A stretch of 64,000 nt of DNA from Allokutzneria sp. A3M-2-11 16 (GCF_024213555.1 NZ_JANAVO010000001.1:3472001-3536000), one strand, 5' to 3'. Positions 17,148-26,459 are shown, counted from the first letter of the stretch. Notes: generated from the sequence alone by a model not told the origin. Made by a program: numbers and translations.

Positions 17148-18437
17148 ATGGGGCAAGAAGTACTCGCCGCCGCGTTATGGGTGGCGGTCGCGTTCGCGCT
17201 CGTCGTGGTCGTCCTGCTGGCCCGCCAGCACGGCATCACCAACCGGTTGCGCGCGCGCAACACCGAACTCGAGACCACGGTCCGGGCCCGGACGGAGGAG
17301 GAGGCGCACCTCGTCTCCACCCGCCTGCCCGCCCTCGCCGCGACGCCCGACCACCGCCAGGACGAGGTCCCGCCGCCGCTGCACCCCAGGGTCGCGGGCG
17401 CGCACCAGGTAGTGCTCGAACTGTTCGCCGAGTCCATGCGGCAGGCCAAGGACCGCGGTGAGCAGTCCGCGCGCACCGCCGTCAAGGCGATGATGCGCGC
17501 GGTGCAGAGCCTCGCCAACGAGCAGCAGCTGGCCATCTCGGGCATGCAGGAGGAGCACGACAACCCGACCGTGCTCGGCGGCCTGATGACGATCGACCAC
17601 ATGAACTCCCAGCTCGGCCGTCGCGCGCAGGCGACGGCCGTGCTCTGCGGTTCGTGGCCGGGCCAGCAGCGGTCCGCATCGGCGCTGACCGACGTGGTCC
17701 GCGGCGCCACCTCGCGCATCCGGGACTACCTCCGCGTCCAGGTGCCCACGCAGTCCGACACCGCGGTGGTCAGCCGCGCGGTCGAGCCCGTCGTGCTCAC
17801 CGTCGCCGAGCTGCTGGACAACGGCGCGCGGCACTCGCCGCCGATCGCCTCGGTCCAGGTCAACTTCCAGCCCGCGCACAACGGGATGGCGATCGTCATC
17901 GACGACGCGGGCGTCGGCATGAACAACGACGAGCTGCGGCACGCCGCCGAACTGCTCTCCGGGCGCGCGGGCCAGGACATCAACCGGCTCGGCGACCCGC
18001 CCCAGGTCGGCTTCGCCGTGATCGGCCTGCTCGCCGCGCGCTACGGGTTCTCCGTCTCCGTCGACACCCGCTCGCCCTACGGCGGCGTGCGCGCCGTGGT
18101 GTTCCTGCCGACCGCCCTGCTGACCAGGGTTCCCCTGCCGGAGCCCGCGGTGACCCGGCCCGAGGTCCCCGAGACGCACGCGACCGTCGTGCAGCACCCC
18201 AGCTCACCCCGCCACGGCCGCCAGGAGGAGCCCGTGACCGCGGGCGCGACCGAGCGCACCGCGGGCGGGCTGCCCAAGCGCCGCCGCCGGGACGCCCCGG
18301 CCGAACTGGGCGCCCAGACCACACCGTTGCCGATCCGCCCGGCGTCCAGGACCACGTCCGGACTGGGCGCGTGGCAGCGCGGCACGCGGTCCGGCCGCGC
18401 CGTCCCGCCCGTCGCAGAGGGGAGCCCCCAGGAATGA
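17148..18437 (+). CDS. cvnA: Conservon sensor histidine kinase-like protein (CvnA)
   Basis: A 429-residue protein with one N-terminal membrane helix (residues ~4-25), a coiled stretch, then a histidine-kinase core. A candidate H-box is GLMTIDHMNSQL, the N-box VAELLDNGARHSPP and the G-box VIDDAGVGM. A proline/arginine-rich low-complexity tail of about 100 residues follows. It lacks a recognisable sensor domain. In Streptomyces conservons CvnA works with roadblock, DUF742 and GTPase partners as a membrane-associated G-protein-like system. Its stop overlaps the cvnB start (ATGA). Confidence 0.93.
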   Translation: MGQEVLAAALWVAVAFALVVVVLLARQHGITNRLRARNTELETTVRARTEEEAHLVSTRLPALAATPDHRQDEVPPPLHPRVAGAHQVVLELFAESMRQAKDRGEQSARTAVKAMMRAVQSLANEQQLAISGMQEEHDNPTVLGGLMTIDHMNSQLGRRAQATAVLCGSWPGQQRSASALTDVVRGATSRIRDYLRVQVPTQSDTAVVSRAVEPVVLTVAELLDNGARHSPPIASVQVNFQPAHNGMAIVIDDAGVGMNNDELRHAAELLSGRAGQDINRLGDPPQVGFAVIGLLAARYGFSVSVDTRSPYGGVRAVVFLPTALLTRVPLPEPAVTRPEVPETHATVVQHPSSPRHGRQEEPVTAGATERTAGGLPKRRRRDAPAELGAQTTPLPIRPASRTTSGLGAWQRGTRSGRAVPPVAEGSPQE

Positions 18438-18847
18438 CCGAACCCACGAACAACCGGCTGGGCTGGATGCTCGACAACGCGTTGCAGATGCCCGAGACAC
18501 TGCACGCGATCCTGCTCTCCGCGGACGGGCTGCTGATGGCCCACTCGCAGACGATCACCAGGGACGACGCCGACCGGCACGCCGCGGCCATGTCCGGCCT
18601 GCAGGCGCTGGCCCGCAGCACCGCGGAGTTCTGCGGCGGCGCGATCAGCGGCTGGCAGCAGACGGTCAACGAGTTCGCGGGCGGCTACGTCTTCCTCGTC
18701 GCCGCCGGACCGGGCGCCTACCTCGCGGTCTCGGCGACCGACCGGGTGGACATGGAGGCCGTGTCGTTCCGGCTGCAGGAGCTCGTGCAGCGGCTCGGCA
18801 AGGAGCTGACCAGTCCGCCGCGGCAAGGCATCGGTAGCCGGGCATGA
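18434..18847 (+). CDS. cvnB: Conservon roadblock/LC7-domain protein (CvnB)
   Basis: A 137-residue roadblock/LC7 protein with NRLGWMLDNAL, AILLSADGLLMAHSQ, and the strand YVFLVAAGPGAYLAVSA. Roadblock proteins bind small GTPases and are thought to act as GAP or scaffold for CvnD. It overlaps cvnA and cvnC by ATGA at both ends, so the proteins are translationally coupled. Confidence 0.94.
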   Translation: MTEPTNNRLGWMLDNALQMPETLHAILLSADGLLMAHSQTITRDDADRHAAAMSGLQALARSTAEFCGGAISGWQQTVNEFAGGYVFLVAAGPGAYLAVSATDRVDMEAVSFRLQELVQRLGKELTSPPRQGIGSRA

Positions 18848-19197
18848 CCGCGAACCGCCGCGAACGGGCGTTGGTGCGGCCGCACGTGGTGACCGGCGGC
18901 CGGGCCCATCCGACCCGGAACACCTTCGACCTGGTCACCCTGGTGACGGTGGCCCGGGACCAGGTCGCGGGCCTGAGCCCGGAGAAGCGCCGCGCGATGG
19001 AGCTGTGCCGGGGCGGGGCGCTGTCGGTGGCCGAGGCCGCCGCGCACCTGGGCCTGCCGGTCAGCGTCACCAAGGTGCTGCTGTCGGACCTGGTCGACAG
19101 CGGGCACCTCGCCGTCACCTCCGAGTCCCCGGCTCGCGGCGGCCCCGACCTCAAGCTGCTCAGGGATGTGCTCGATGGCCTCCGCGCGCTCGTCTGA
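18844..19197 (+). CDS. cvnC: Conservon DUF742 protein (CvnC)
   Basis: A 117-residue DUF742 protein. Typical features are RPHVVTGGRAHPTRNTFDLVTLV near the start, then a winged-helix-like part with GALSVAEAAAHLGLPVSVTKVLLSDLVDSGHL. The role in the complex is not established; the helix-turn-helix-like segment could contact protein or DNA. It overlaps cvnB by 4 bases and the cvnD start lies inside its 3' end. Confidence 0.93.
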   Translation: MTANRRERALVRPHVVTGGRAHPTRNTFDLVTLVTVARDQVAGLSPEKRRAMELCRGGALSVAEAAAHLGLPVSVTKVLLSDLVDSGHLAVTSESPARGGPDLKLLRDVLDGLRALV

Positions 19198-19774
19198 GGG
19201 GATCTACGTCCGGGCCACCGTGCGCACGGCGGTGAAGCTGCTCGTCGTCGGGCACTTCGCGGTCGGCAAGACCACCTTCGTCGGCACGCTCTCGGAGATC
19301 CGTCCGCTGCGCACCGAGGAGACGATGACGCAGGCGGCCGAGCACGTCGACGACCTCGCGGGCATCCAGGGCAAGAGCACCACGACGGTGGCGATGGACT
19401 TCGGCAGGCTGACGCTGAACGATCAGCTGGTGCTCTACCTCTTCGGCGCGCCCGGGCAGCACCGCTTCAAGCAGCTGTGGAAGGACATCGCGACCGGCGC
19501 GCTCGGCGCGCTGGTGCTCGCCGACACCCGCAGGCTCGAGGAGTCCTTCGACATCATGGGGCTGCTGGAGGAGCTGGAGCTGCCCTACGCGGTGGCGGTC
19601 AACGACTTCGACGGCGCGCCCAGGTTCCCGGAGCCGGAGCTGCGCGAGGCGCTGGACCTGCTCCCGGAGACCCCGCTGATCACCTGTGACGCCCGCGACC
19701 GGGTGTCCTCCACACACGCTCTGATCGCCCTCGTGGAACACCTCCTCCGTCGCCCGGTTCGGGAGTACGCGTGA
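19175..19774 (+). CDS. cvnD: Conservon Ras-like GTPase (CvnD)
   Basis: A 199-residue small GTPase. P-loop GHFAVGKTT, switch-region threonines in KSTTTVAMDFG, G3 as FGAPGQHRF and G4 as NDFD in place of NKxD. These are the CvnD variants of the Ras motifs. The ATG at 19175 overlaps cvnC by 23 bases; an ATG at 19166 is also possible. It is expected to cycle GTP/GDP under control of CvnA-C. Confidence 0.93.
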   Translation: MASARSSEGIYVRATVRTAVKLLVVGHFAVGKTTFVGTLSEIRPLRTEETMTQAAEHVDDLAGIQGKSTTTVAMDFGRLTLNDQLVLYLFGAPGQHRFKQLWKDIATGALGALVLADTRRLEESFDIMGLLEELELPYAVAVNDFDGAPRFPEPELREALDLLPETPLITCDARDRVSSTHALIALVEHLLRRPVREYA

Positions 19775-21117
19775 ATTCAGTTCCAGCAGGCATCGACATC
19801 GGCACCGGCTGCCCCGTCTCGGGAGGCCGGGTTCCGTTGTACGGCCCGGAGTTCAACGAGAACCCGGCCCGGGTCTACGAGCGGCTGCGCGAACAGGGCC
19901 AGCTCGCGCAGGTGGAGCTGGCCCCCGGGGTGCCCGCGACGCTCGTGGTCGGCTACGAGGCCGCGCTGGAGGTGCTGCGCAACCCGGGTGACTTCCCCAG
20001 GGACGGCCGTCGCTGGGCGGCGACGGTGCCCGAGGACTGCCCGGTGCTGCCGGTGATGTCCTACCGGCCGAACTGCCTGATGACCGACGGCGCGGAGCAC
20101 GCGCGGCTGCGCGGGGTGATCACCGAGAGCGTGGCCAGGGTGGACCCGAACAAGGTCCGCGCCCACGTCGACGCCACCGCGGACATGCTGATCAACCAGT
20201 TCGCCCATCGCGGGTCGGCGGACCTGCTCACCGAGTACGCCGTCGCGCTGCCGCTGTGGGTGTTCACCTTCCTGCACGGCTGCCCGAGGGACGTGGGCGA
20301 GCGGATGGTCACCGGCATGCGCGACATCGTGGACATGCGCGATCCCGAGCAGGCCAACGAGCGGCTGACCACCGCGCTGCTGGAGCTGATCGCGCTGAAG
20401 CGGCGGGAACCCGCGCAGGACATGGCGTCCTGGATGATCGAGCACCCGGCGCAGCTGACCGACGAGGAGATCCTGCACCAGCTGTTCCTGATGCTGGGCG
20501 CGGGAACCGAGCCGGAGGCGAACCTGATCGCCAACGCGCTGCGGCTGCTGCTGTCGGACTACCGCTTCGCCGGGTACGTGGCGGGCGGCAGCATGCGGAT
20601 CGAGGACGCGCTCGACGAGGTGCTCTGGACCGACCCGCCGGTGGCCAACCTCTCCGCCAGCTACCCGGTGCAGGACGTCATGGTCGCCGGGACCCGGCTG
20701 CCGGCCGACCAGCCGGTGGTGATCAGCTACGCGGCGGCCAACACCGACCCGGGCTTCGGCGTCGAGCACCGCTCCGGCAACCGCGCGCACCTGGCCTGGG
20801 GCGCGGGACCGCACGCGTGCCCGGTGCAGGGGCAGGCGCGGATGGTCGCCTCGATCGCGATCGAGAAGCTGCTGGACCGGCTGCCCGATCTGAGCCTCGC
20901 GGTCCCGGTGGAGGACCTGCCGTGGCGGGAGTCGCCGTTCCTGCGGGCGCTGTCCGGACTGCCGGTCACCTTCACCCCGGTGCGCCCGGTGGAGACGGCA
21001 CCCCCGACCGCCCCGCTGCCCGTGGTCCCCGGCGAGCAGAAGCTGGTCGCCCCGCTGCCCACGGCGGTCAGGAAGCGTTGGGTGCACACGATCATCCGGT
21101 GGTGGCGCGGACAGTGA
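19771..21117 (+). CDS. cvnE: Conservon cytochrome P450 (CYP157-like) lacking ExxR arginine
   Basis: A 448-residue P450-fold protein. The haem-ligand loop reads WGAGPHACPVQGQAR, keeping the cysteine but replacing the usual glycine two residues on. The I-helix is LMLGAGTEPEAN. The K-helix, normally ExxR, reads DEVLWTDPP, so the arginine is tryptophan. CYP157 enzymes of Streptomyces conservons show the same loss (EQSLW). The protein may still bind haem, but ordinary monooxygenase chemistry is uncertain. It starts with an ATGA-type overlap on cvnD and ends in a GTGA overlap with the next P450. The C-terminus WWRGQ is shared with its neighbour. Confidence 0.9.
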   Translation: MNSVPAGIDIGTGCPVSGGRVPLYGPEFNENPARVYERLREQGQLAQVELAPGVPATLVVGYEAALEVLRNPGDFPRDGRRWAATVPEDCPVLPVMSYRPNCLMTDGAEHARLRGVITESVARVDPNKVRAHVDATADMLINQFAHRGSADLLTEYAVALPLWVFTFLHGCPRDVGERMVTGMRDIVDMRDPEQANERLTTALLELIALKRREPAQDMASWMIEHPAQLTDEEILHQLFLMLGAGTEPEANLIANALRLLLSDYRFAGYVAGGSMRIEDALDEVLWTDPPVANLSASYPVQDVMVAGTRLPADQPVVISYAAANTDPGFGVEHRSGNRAHLAWGAGPHACPVQGQARMVASIAIEKLLDRLPDLSLAVPVEDLPWRESPFLRALSGLPVTFTPVRPVETAPPTAPLPVVPGEQKLVAPLPTAVRKRWVHTIIRWWRGQ

Positions 21118-22469
21118 GCTCTCTTCCCCCCGACGAGGACCGCGCCCCGGCGAGCTGTCCGTTCTCCGGCGGCCGGGTTCCCCTGTACGGCCCGGAGTTC
21201 ACCGCCGATCCGGCCGCGGTGTACGAGCGGCTGCGCGACCAGGGGCAGACCGCGCCGGTGGAGCTCGCGCCGGGCGTGCACGCCACGCTCGTGCTCGGCT
21301 ACGACGCCGCGCTGGAGGTGCTGCGCAGCCCCGGGACGTTCGTCCGGGACGGCAGGCGGTGGCAGGCCACGATGCCGCCGGACTCCCCGGTGCTGCCCGT
21401 CATGGGCTACCGGCCGACCTGCCTGATGTCCGACGGGGACGCGCACGCGCGGCTGCGCCGGGTGATCAGCGACGCCTACGGCAAGGTCGACCCGAACATG
21501 ATCCGGGCGCACGTCGAGGCCACCGCCGAGATGCTGATCGGCCGCTTCGCCGCGACGGGCGAGGTGAACCTGCTGGCCGGCTACGCGCTGGCGCTGCCGC
21601 TGTGGGTGTTCAACTACCTGCACGGGTGCTCGACCGAGCTGGGTGATCGCCTGGTCAGCGGCATGAGCCGGGTCGTGGACGTGGTCGAGGCGGAACAGGC
21701 CAACATCGACCTGACCCGGGCGCTGACCGAGCTGGTGGCGCTGAAGCGGCGGGAGCCGGGGCACGACGTGACGTCGTGGATGATGGCGCACCCCGCGCGG
21801 CTGACCGACGACGAGATGCTGCACCAGCTGTTCATCATCCTGGGCGCGGTGACCCAGCACCAGGCGAACCTGACCGCGAACGCGTTGCGGCTGCTGCTCT
21901 CCGACGACCGCTTCGCCGGTGACCTGGCGGGCGGCAGCATGCAGATCGAGGACGCGCTCGACGAGGTGCTGTGGACCGATCCGCCGATGACCAACCTCTC
22001 GGTCACCTTCCCCACCCACCCGGTGAACGTGGGTGGGGTGACGCTGCCCGCCGACCAGCCGGTGCTGATCGGCTACGCCGCGGCGAACACCGACCCGACC
22101 GTCCACGGTGGGTACCGCGCGGGCAACCGCGCGCACCTGTCCTGGGGCGCGGGACCGCACGCGTGCCCGGTGCAGGGGACCGCGAGGCTGATCGCCTCGA
22201 TCGCGATCGAGAAGCTGCTGGACCGGCTGCCGGACCTGCGCCTCGCGGTGCCCGCGGAGCGGCTGGAGTGGCGGCCGAGCCCATTTTTCCGTTCGCTGAC
22301 GGCACTTCCGGTGAAGTTCACCCCCGTGCAGGCGGTGAGCGGGGACACCGTCTCCGTCCCGTCGTGGGCGCGGCTGACCCCCAGCTCCGTGCCCCAGGTG
22401 CCGCAGGAGCAGCCCCCGCCGCCGACCGGCTGGAGGCACGCGCTCGGCCGGTGGTGGCGCGGGCAGTAG
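21114..22469 (+). CDS. cvnF: Second conservon P450, close paralogue lacking ExxR arginine
   Basis: A 451-residue paralogue of the preceding P450, similar along its whole length, including the N-terminal GGRVPLYGPEF, the K-helix DEVLWTDPP, the haem loop WGAGPHACPVQGTAR and the C-terminal RWWRGQ. The I-helix centre is ILGAVTQHQAN. The GTG at 21114 overlaps the previous stop. Streptomyces conservons usually pair a CYP157 with a different P450 such as CYP154. Here both look CYP157-like, pointing to a local duplication. Confidence 0.9.
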   Translation: MSSLPPDEDRAPASCPFSGGRVPLYGPEFTADPAAVYERLRDQGQTAPVELAPGVHATLVLGYDAALEVLRSPGTFVRDGRRWQATMPPDSPVLPVMGYRPTCLMSDGDAHARLRRVISDAYGKVDPNMIRAHVEATAEMLIGRFAATGEVNLLAGYALALPLWVFNYLHGCSTELGDRLVSGMSRVVDVVEAEQANIDLTRALTELVALKRREPGHDVTSWMMAHPARLTDDEMLHQLFIILGAVTQHQANLTANALRLLLSDDRFAGDLAGGSMQIEDALDEVLWTDPPMTNLSVTFPTHPVNVGGVTLPADQPVLIGYAAANTDPTVHGGYRAGNRAHLSWGAGPHACPVQGTARLIASIAIEKLLDRLPDLRLAVPAERLEWRPSPFFRSLTALPVKFTPVQAVSGDTVSVPSWARLTPSSVPQVPQEQPPPPTGWRHALGRWWRGQ

Positions 22470-22528
22470 TTGTGGCGTGCGCGGCATTCGCGTCTGCGGG
22501 GCGGTGAACCGGGTCTAGGGTCCGAAGG

Positions 22529-23575
22529 ATGTTGGCGGACTTGCGCATTCCGGTCGTCGTCGCACCCATGGCGGGTGGCGCGTCCACGCCGGAGCTGGTG
22601 ACGGCGGTCGGCGCGGCGGGCGGCTTCGGGTTCCTCGCCGCCGGGTACCTGTCGGCGGAGGCGGTGGCCGGGCACCTCGCCAAGACCCGGGAGCTCGGCC
22701 CGCATCCCTTTGGTGTCAACCTTTTCGTGCCCGGGCCGGAGAGCGCCGCGGACCTTCGCGGCTATGCGGCGTCGTTGCGCGCGGAGGCCGATCGGTACGC
22801 GGTGGCGCTCGGCGATCCCCGCTGGGAGGACGACGACTACGCGGCCAAGCTCGACCTGGTCGTGCGCGAGCGGGTGCCGGTGGTGTCGTTCACGTTCGGC
22901 TGTCCGGAGCCCGCGGTCGTACGTCGCTTGCGGGACAACGGTATTCAGGTCGTCGTCACCGTGACCACGCCCGCCGAGGCGCGGATCGCCGTGGACGCCG
23001 GAGCCGACGTGCTGTGCGTGCAGGGCGCGGACGCCGGCGCGCATCGCGGCCTGTTCGTCGACGACGGATCACCCGCGGGCGGTCCGAGCTACGGGCTGCT
23101 CACGGCGCTCCGCTTGGTCCTTGAGGCCGTGGACGTGCCAGTGATCGCCACCGGCGGACTGATGCACGGGGCCGACATCGCGGCGGTGCTGACCGCTGGA
23201 GCCGTTGCGGCGCAACTGGGAACGGCCTTCCTGCGGTGTCCTGAGGCGGGGACCGCGGCGGTGCACCGCGAGGCGCTGGCGGGGGACAGGCCGACGGAGT
23301 TCACGCGGGCGTTCACCGGACGCCCCGCGCGCGGGCTGGTCAACCGGTTCCTCGTCGAGCACAGCGCGGACGCGCCCTCGGCGTACCCGCAGCTGCACCA
23401 CCTGACGAAACCGTTGCGGGCGGCGGCGAATCGCGCCGGAGACCCGGAAGCCACGTCGCTGTGGGCCGGGCAGGCGTACTCGCTCTGCCGGGACCTGCCC
23501 GCCGCGGAGCTGCTCGCCCGGCTGGACGGCGAGGCCCGGGACGCGGTGTCCCGGGCTCGCCGCCGGTGGCCCTAG
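22529..23575 (+). CDS. Nitronate monooxygenase (2-nitropropane dioxygenase family)
   Basis: A 348-residue FMN-binding TIM-barrel protein. APMAGGASTPELVTAVGAAGGFGFL at the N-terminus, GVNLFVPGP, VSFTFGCPEP, the QGADAGAHRG motif with the conserved histidine, and IATGGLMHGADIAAVL for phosphate binding are family signatures. Such enzymes oxidise alkyl nitronates (for example propionate-3-nitronate) to aldehydes. It is 59 bases after the conservon and may be separate from it. Its stop overlaps that of the convergent permease (CTAG). Confidence 0.92.
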   Translation: MLADLRIPVVVAPMAGGASTPELVTAVGAAGGFGFLAAGYLSAEAVAGHLAKTRELGPHPFGVNLFVPGPESAADLRGYAASLRAEADRYAVALGDPRWEDDDYAAKLDLVVRERVPVVSFTFGCPEPAVVRRLRDNGIQVVVTVTTPAEARIAVDAGADVLCVQGADAGAHRGLFVDDGSPAGGPSYGLLTALRLVLEAVDVPVIATGGLMHGADIAAVLTAGAVAAQLGTAFLRCPEAGTAAVHREALAGDRPTEFTRAFTGRPARGLVNRFLVEHSADAPSAYPQLHHLTKPLRAAANRAGDPEATSLWAGQAYSLCRDLPAAELLARLDGEARDAVSRARRRWP

Positions 23576-25008
23576 GGCTGATCCGCCTTGTTCAGCTCGG
23601 ACTTGCGGTAGGAGTAGGCGAAGTAGATCACCAGGCCGACCGCGAACCAGGCCCCGAAGCGCAGCCAGGTCTCCCACTGCAGGAAGGTGATCAGCCAGAT
23701 CGAGAAGGCGACGCCGACCAGCGGGACGACCGGCATCCACGGGCAGCGGAAGCTCCTGGGCAGGTCGGGCTGGCGGTAGCGGAGCACGATCACCGCGATG
23801 CAGACCACCACGAACGCCAGCAGGATGCCGATGTTGGTCAGCTCGGCGGCCTCGTTGATGTTGAGGAAACCGGCGATGAACGCCGAGGCGACACCGACGA
23901 TCCAGGTGATCCTGGTCGGCACCTTGCGCACCGGGTGGGTCTTGGCGAACCACTTGGGCAGCAACCCGTCGCGGCTCATCGAGTAGCCGACCCTAGTCAC
24001 GCCCATCATGAAGGTGAACATCACGGTGAGGATGCCCAGGATCGCGCCGACGGCGATGATGATGCCGATCAGCGGCAGCCCGACCTGCGCGAAGGCGTCG
24101 GCGAACGCGGCCTCCCCGTCGATCTTGGCGAACGGGATCATGCCGGTGAGCACCAGGCAGGCCAGCACGTAGAGCACCATCGAGATGGCCAGCGAGTAGA
24201 TGATCGCCTTCGGCATGTGCTTCTGCGAGTCCTTGGACTCCTCGGCGGCGGTGCTCATCGCGTCGTAGCCGAAGACCGCGAAGAACACCGTCGCCGCGCC
24301 GGTCACCGCTCCGGTGAAGCCGAACGGGAAGAAGTCGGTGTAGTTGCCGGTGTCGATGTAGAAGAAGCCGACCGCGATCACCAGGACCACCACGCCGACC
24401 TTGAGCCACACCAGCGCGGTCTCGAAGCGGGCGGCGTTCTTCATGCCCATGTTCAGCACCCACGCGATCAGCAGGCACAGCAGCACGGCGAACAGGTTCA
24501 CCGAGTACGTGCCCGCCGCGACGCCCTCCGGCTCGGTGCCGGGGGCGCCGAGCATCCACTGCGGCAGGTCGATGTCGAGGAAGCCCAGCAGTTTCGTGAA
24601 GTAACCGGAGATGCCGATGGCCACCACCGCCACGATCGCGGTGTACTCCAGCAACAGGTCCCAGCCGATGAACCAGCCGACGATCTCGCCGAGCACCGCG
24701 TAGCCGTAGGTGTAGGCCGAGCCCGCCTTGGGGATCAGCCCGGCGAACTCCGCGTAGGCGAAGGCGGCCGCGGCGCTGGCGACGCCCGCGATCAGGAACG
24801 AGATCAGCACCGCCGGGCCCGCGGTCTTGTTCGCGACGGCTCCGGCGAGGGAGAAGATCCCCGCGCCGATGATGCCGCCGATGCCGATCGCGGTGAGCTG
24901 CCACAGCCCGAGGGACCGCGTCAGTTCGCCCTCGTGCTCGGAGGCGATCTGTTCCACCGGCTTGCGTCGGAACACGCTCCGACCACCCCGGGGGCCTGCT
25001 GTAGTCAT
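23572..25008 (-). CDS. APC-family amino acid permease (CAT/YfnA type)
   Basis: A 478-residue membrane protein with about 12-13 helices. The first contains GIGGIIGAGIFSLAG, the conserved substrate-backbone loop of APC permeases, and AGSAYTYGYAVLGEIVGWFIGWDLLLEY follows. The family imports amino acids by proton symport; cationic amino acids are typical for this subgroup, but specificity is not readable. The ATG at 25008 has GGGAGAAGG upstream. Convergent with the nitronate monooxygenase gene. Confidence 0.92.
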   Translation of the reverse strand: MTTAGPRGGRSVFRRKPVEQIASEHEGELTRSLGLWQLTAIGIGGIIGAGIFSLAGAVANKTAGPAVLISFLIAGVASAAAAFAYAEFAGLIPKAGSAYTYGYAVLGEIVGWFIGWDLLLEYTAIVAVVAIGISGYFTKLLGFLDIDLPQWMLGAPGTEPEGVAAGTYSVNLFAVLLCLLIAWVLNMGMKNAARFETALVWLKVGVVVLVIAVGFFYIDTGNYTDFFPFGFTGAVTGAATVFFAVFGYDAMSTAAEESKDSQKHMPKAIIYSLAISMVLYVLACLVLTGMIPFAKIDGEAAFADAFAQVGLPLIGIIIAVGAILGILTVMFTFMMGVTRVGYSMSRDGLLPKWFAKTHPVRKVPTRITWIVGVASAFIAGFLNINEAAELTNIGILLAFVVVCIAVIVLRYRQPDLPRSFRCPWMPVVPLVGVAFSIWLITFLQWETWLRFGAWFAVGLVIYFAYSYRKSELNKADQP

Positions 25009-25098
25009 GCCTTCTCCCTCCACGCGCGACGGTGCGCATCAGATCCAGGCGCGAAAAGTAGTTGAACACCTCAGGAAGAGCAGCGCTACGTTCATCAC

Positions 25099-25764
25099 AT
25101 GAAGCTGGGGTGTGTCGAGTCAGTCAACCTTGCCGTCGTCAGTACCGCCGCGTGGACCGGCCGCAAGAAGAGCTCCGGGATGGACAAGCGCCCGACGGCC
25201 GGGCCGACGATGTTCACCCCGGACGGGGTAGCGGGGGACACCGTCGTCGACCGCGCGGTGCACGGCGCCTGGTACCAGGCCGCGTACGCCTTCCAGCTGG
25301 AGGACCTGCGCTACTGGTCGGAGCGACTCGGCAAGGACCTGGTGCCGGGCAACGCGGGTGAGAACCTGACCCTGGCCGGGTTCGACGCCAACGCCGCGCT
25401 CGTCGGGGAGCGGTGGCGGATCGGCGGAGCGCTGCTGCGGGTGACCGGGCCGCGCTCGCCCTGCGTGGTCTTCGCGGGCTTTTGGGATCACCAGAAGCTC
25501 GTCAAGGAGTTCACCCAGGTCGGTCGCCCCGGGCCGTACCTCGCGGTGGAGGAGGCCGGAGAGGTCAGCCCGGGGGACACCGTGGAACTGGTCGACCGGC
25601 CGGAGCACGACGTGTCGGTGGCGACGCTGTTCGCTTTCCTGTTCGGCAACCGAGAGCTTGCCGACCGGATTCCGCCGGTGCTGGCCCACCTCCCGGACCC
25701 GTGGGCCGAGCACACCGAGAAGCTGTTGGCCGGAGCACAGCGGGGAACAGTCCGCCAGACCTGA
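25099..25764 (+). CDS. MOSC-domain protein (YiiM-like)
   Basis: A 221-residue protein with the MOSC beta-barrel. GRKKSSGMDKRP near the start, DRAVHGAWYQAAYAF (in place of the usual HGG), GNAGENLTLAGFD and the conserved cysteine in RSPCVVF are seen. MOSC proteins carry sulfur as cysteine persulfide or reduce N-hydroxylated compounds with a molybdenum cofactor. Which applies here is unknown. The DsbA-like gene begins 14 bases after it, so they probably share a transcript. Confidence 0.88.
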   Translation: MKLGCVESVNLAVVSTAAWTGRKKSSGMDKRPTAGPTMFTPDGVAGDTVVDRAVHGAWYQAAYAFQLEDLRYWSERLGKDLVPGNAGENLTLAGFDANAALVGERWRIGGALLRVTGPRSPCVVFAGFWDHQKLVKEFTQVGRPGPYLAVEEAGEVSPGDTVELVDRPEHDVSVATLFAFLFGNRELADRIPPVLAHLPDPWAEHTEKLLAGAQRGTVRQT

Positions 25765-25778
25765 GTGTTGCCGCTGGC

Positions 25779-26387
25779 ATGCGACTAGAGGTCTGGTCCG
25801 ACGTCGTCTGTCCCTGGTGCTACATCGGCAAACGCCGACTCGAACAGGCACTGGAGACCTGGCGTGCCGAGGGCGGCGAGGACGTCGAGGTGCGGTGGCG
25901 CCCGTTCCAGCTAGACCCGGGCAGCAGCAGCGACGGACGCCCGCTCGACGAGGCGATGGCGGAGAAGTTCGGCGGCGCCGAGCAGGCCGCGCGGATGATG
26001 GCCGGGGTGACCGCGACCGCGGCTGAGGTCGGCCTGGAGTACCGCCTCGACCGGGCGGTCCGCGCGAACACCTTCGACGCGCACCGCGTGCTGGCCCTCG
26101 CCGCGCGCCAGGGCGTGCAGGACGCGGTCCAGGAGCGGTTGTTCCGCGGCTACTTCGCCGAGGGCGTCAACCTCGGTGACCGGGCGGCGCTCACGGCGCT
26201 GGCCGCCGAGGCGGGCCTGCCCGGCGTGGACCTCTCCGACGACGAGGACGTGGACGCGCTGCGGGCCGAGCTGGCCGAGGGCATCGCGATCGGGGTGCGC
26301 TCGGTGCCGACGTTCGTGGTCGGCCGCCGCGGCGTCGCGGGCGCGCAGTCCGCCGAGGTCCTGCTCGACCTGCTGCGCGGCGCCTGA
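25779..26387 (+). CDS. DsbA/FrnE-family thiol oxidoreductase
   Basis: A 202-residue thioredoxin-fold protein with the active-site CPWC in DVVCPWCYIGKRRLE at the N-terminus, an inserted helical domain, and the cis-proline loop VRSVPTFVVG. There is no signal peptide, so it is cytoplasmic, like FrnE and 2-hydroxychromene isomerase relatives. The stop lies in a 12-base direct duplication (GCGCCTGAGAAC at 26380 and 26396), so a short extension was probably lost or gained there. Confidence 0.92.
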   Translation: MRLEVWSDVVCPWCYIGKRRLEQALETWRAEGGEDVEVRWRPFQLDPGSSSDGRPLDEAMAEKFGGAEQAARMMAGVTATAAEVGLEYRLDRAVRANTFDAHRVLALAARQGVQDAVQERLFRGYFAEGVNLGDRAALTALAAEAGLPGVDLSDDEDVDALRAELAEGIAIGVRSVPTFVVGRRGVAGAQSAEVLLDLLRGA

Positions 26388-26408
26388 GAACCAGAGCGCC
26401 TGAGAACG

Positions 26409-26459
26409 GGCGAAGGCCCGGCGGTTGACCTCCCCCGAGGTGGCCGCCGGGCCTTCGCC
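26409..26459. terminator. Bidirectional terminator between convergent dsbA-like and luxR genes
   Basis: A perfect 16-bp stem, GGCGAAGGCCCGGCGG / CCGCCGGGCCTTCGCC, encloses a second small hairpin (ACCTC/GAGGT). It lies 21 bases past one stop and 16 past the other. Confidence 0.82.
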
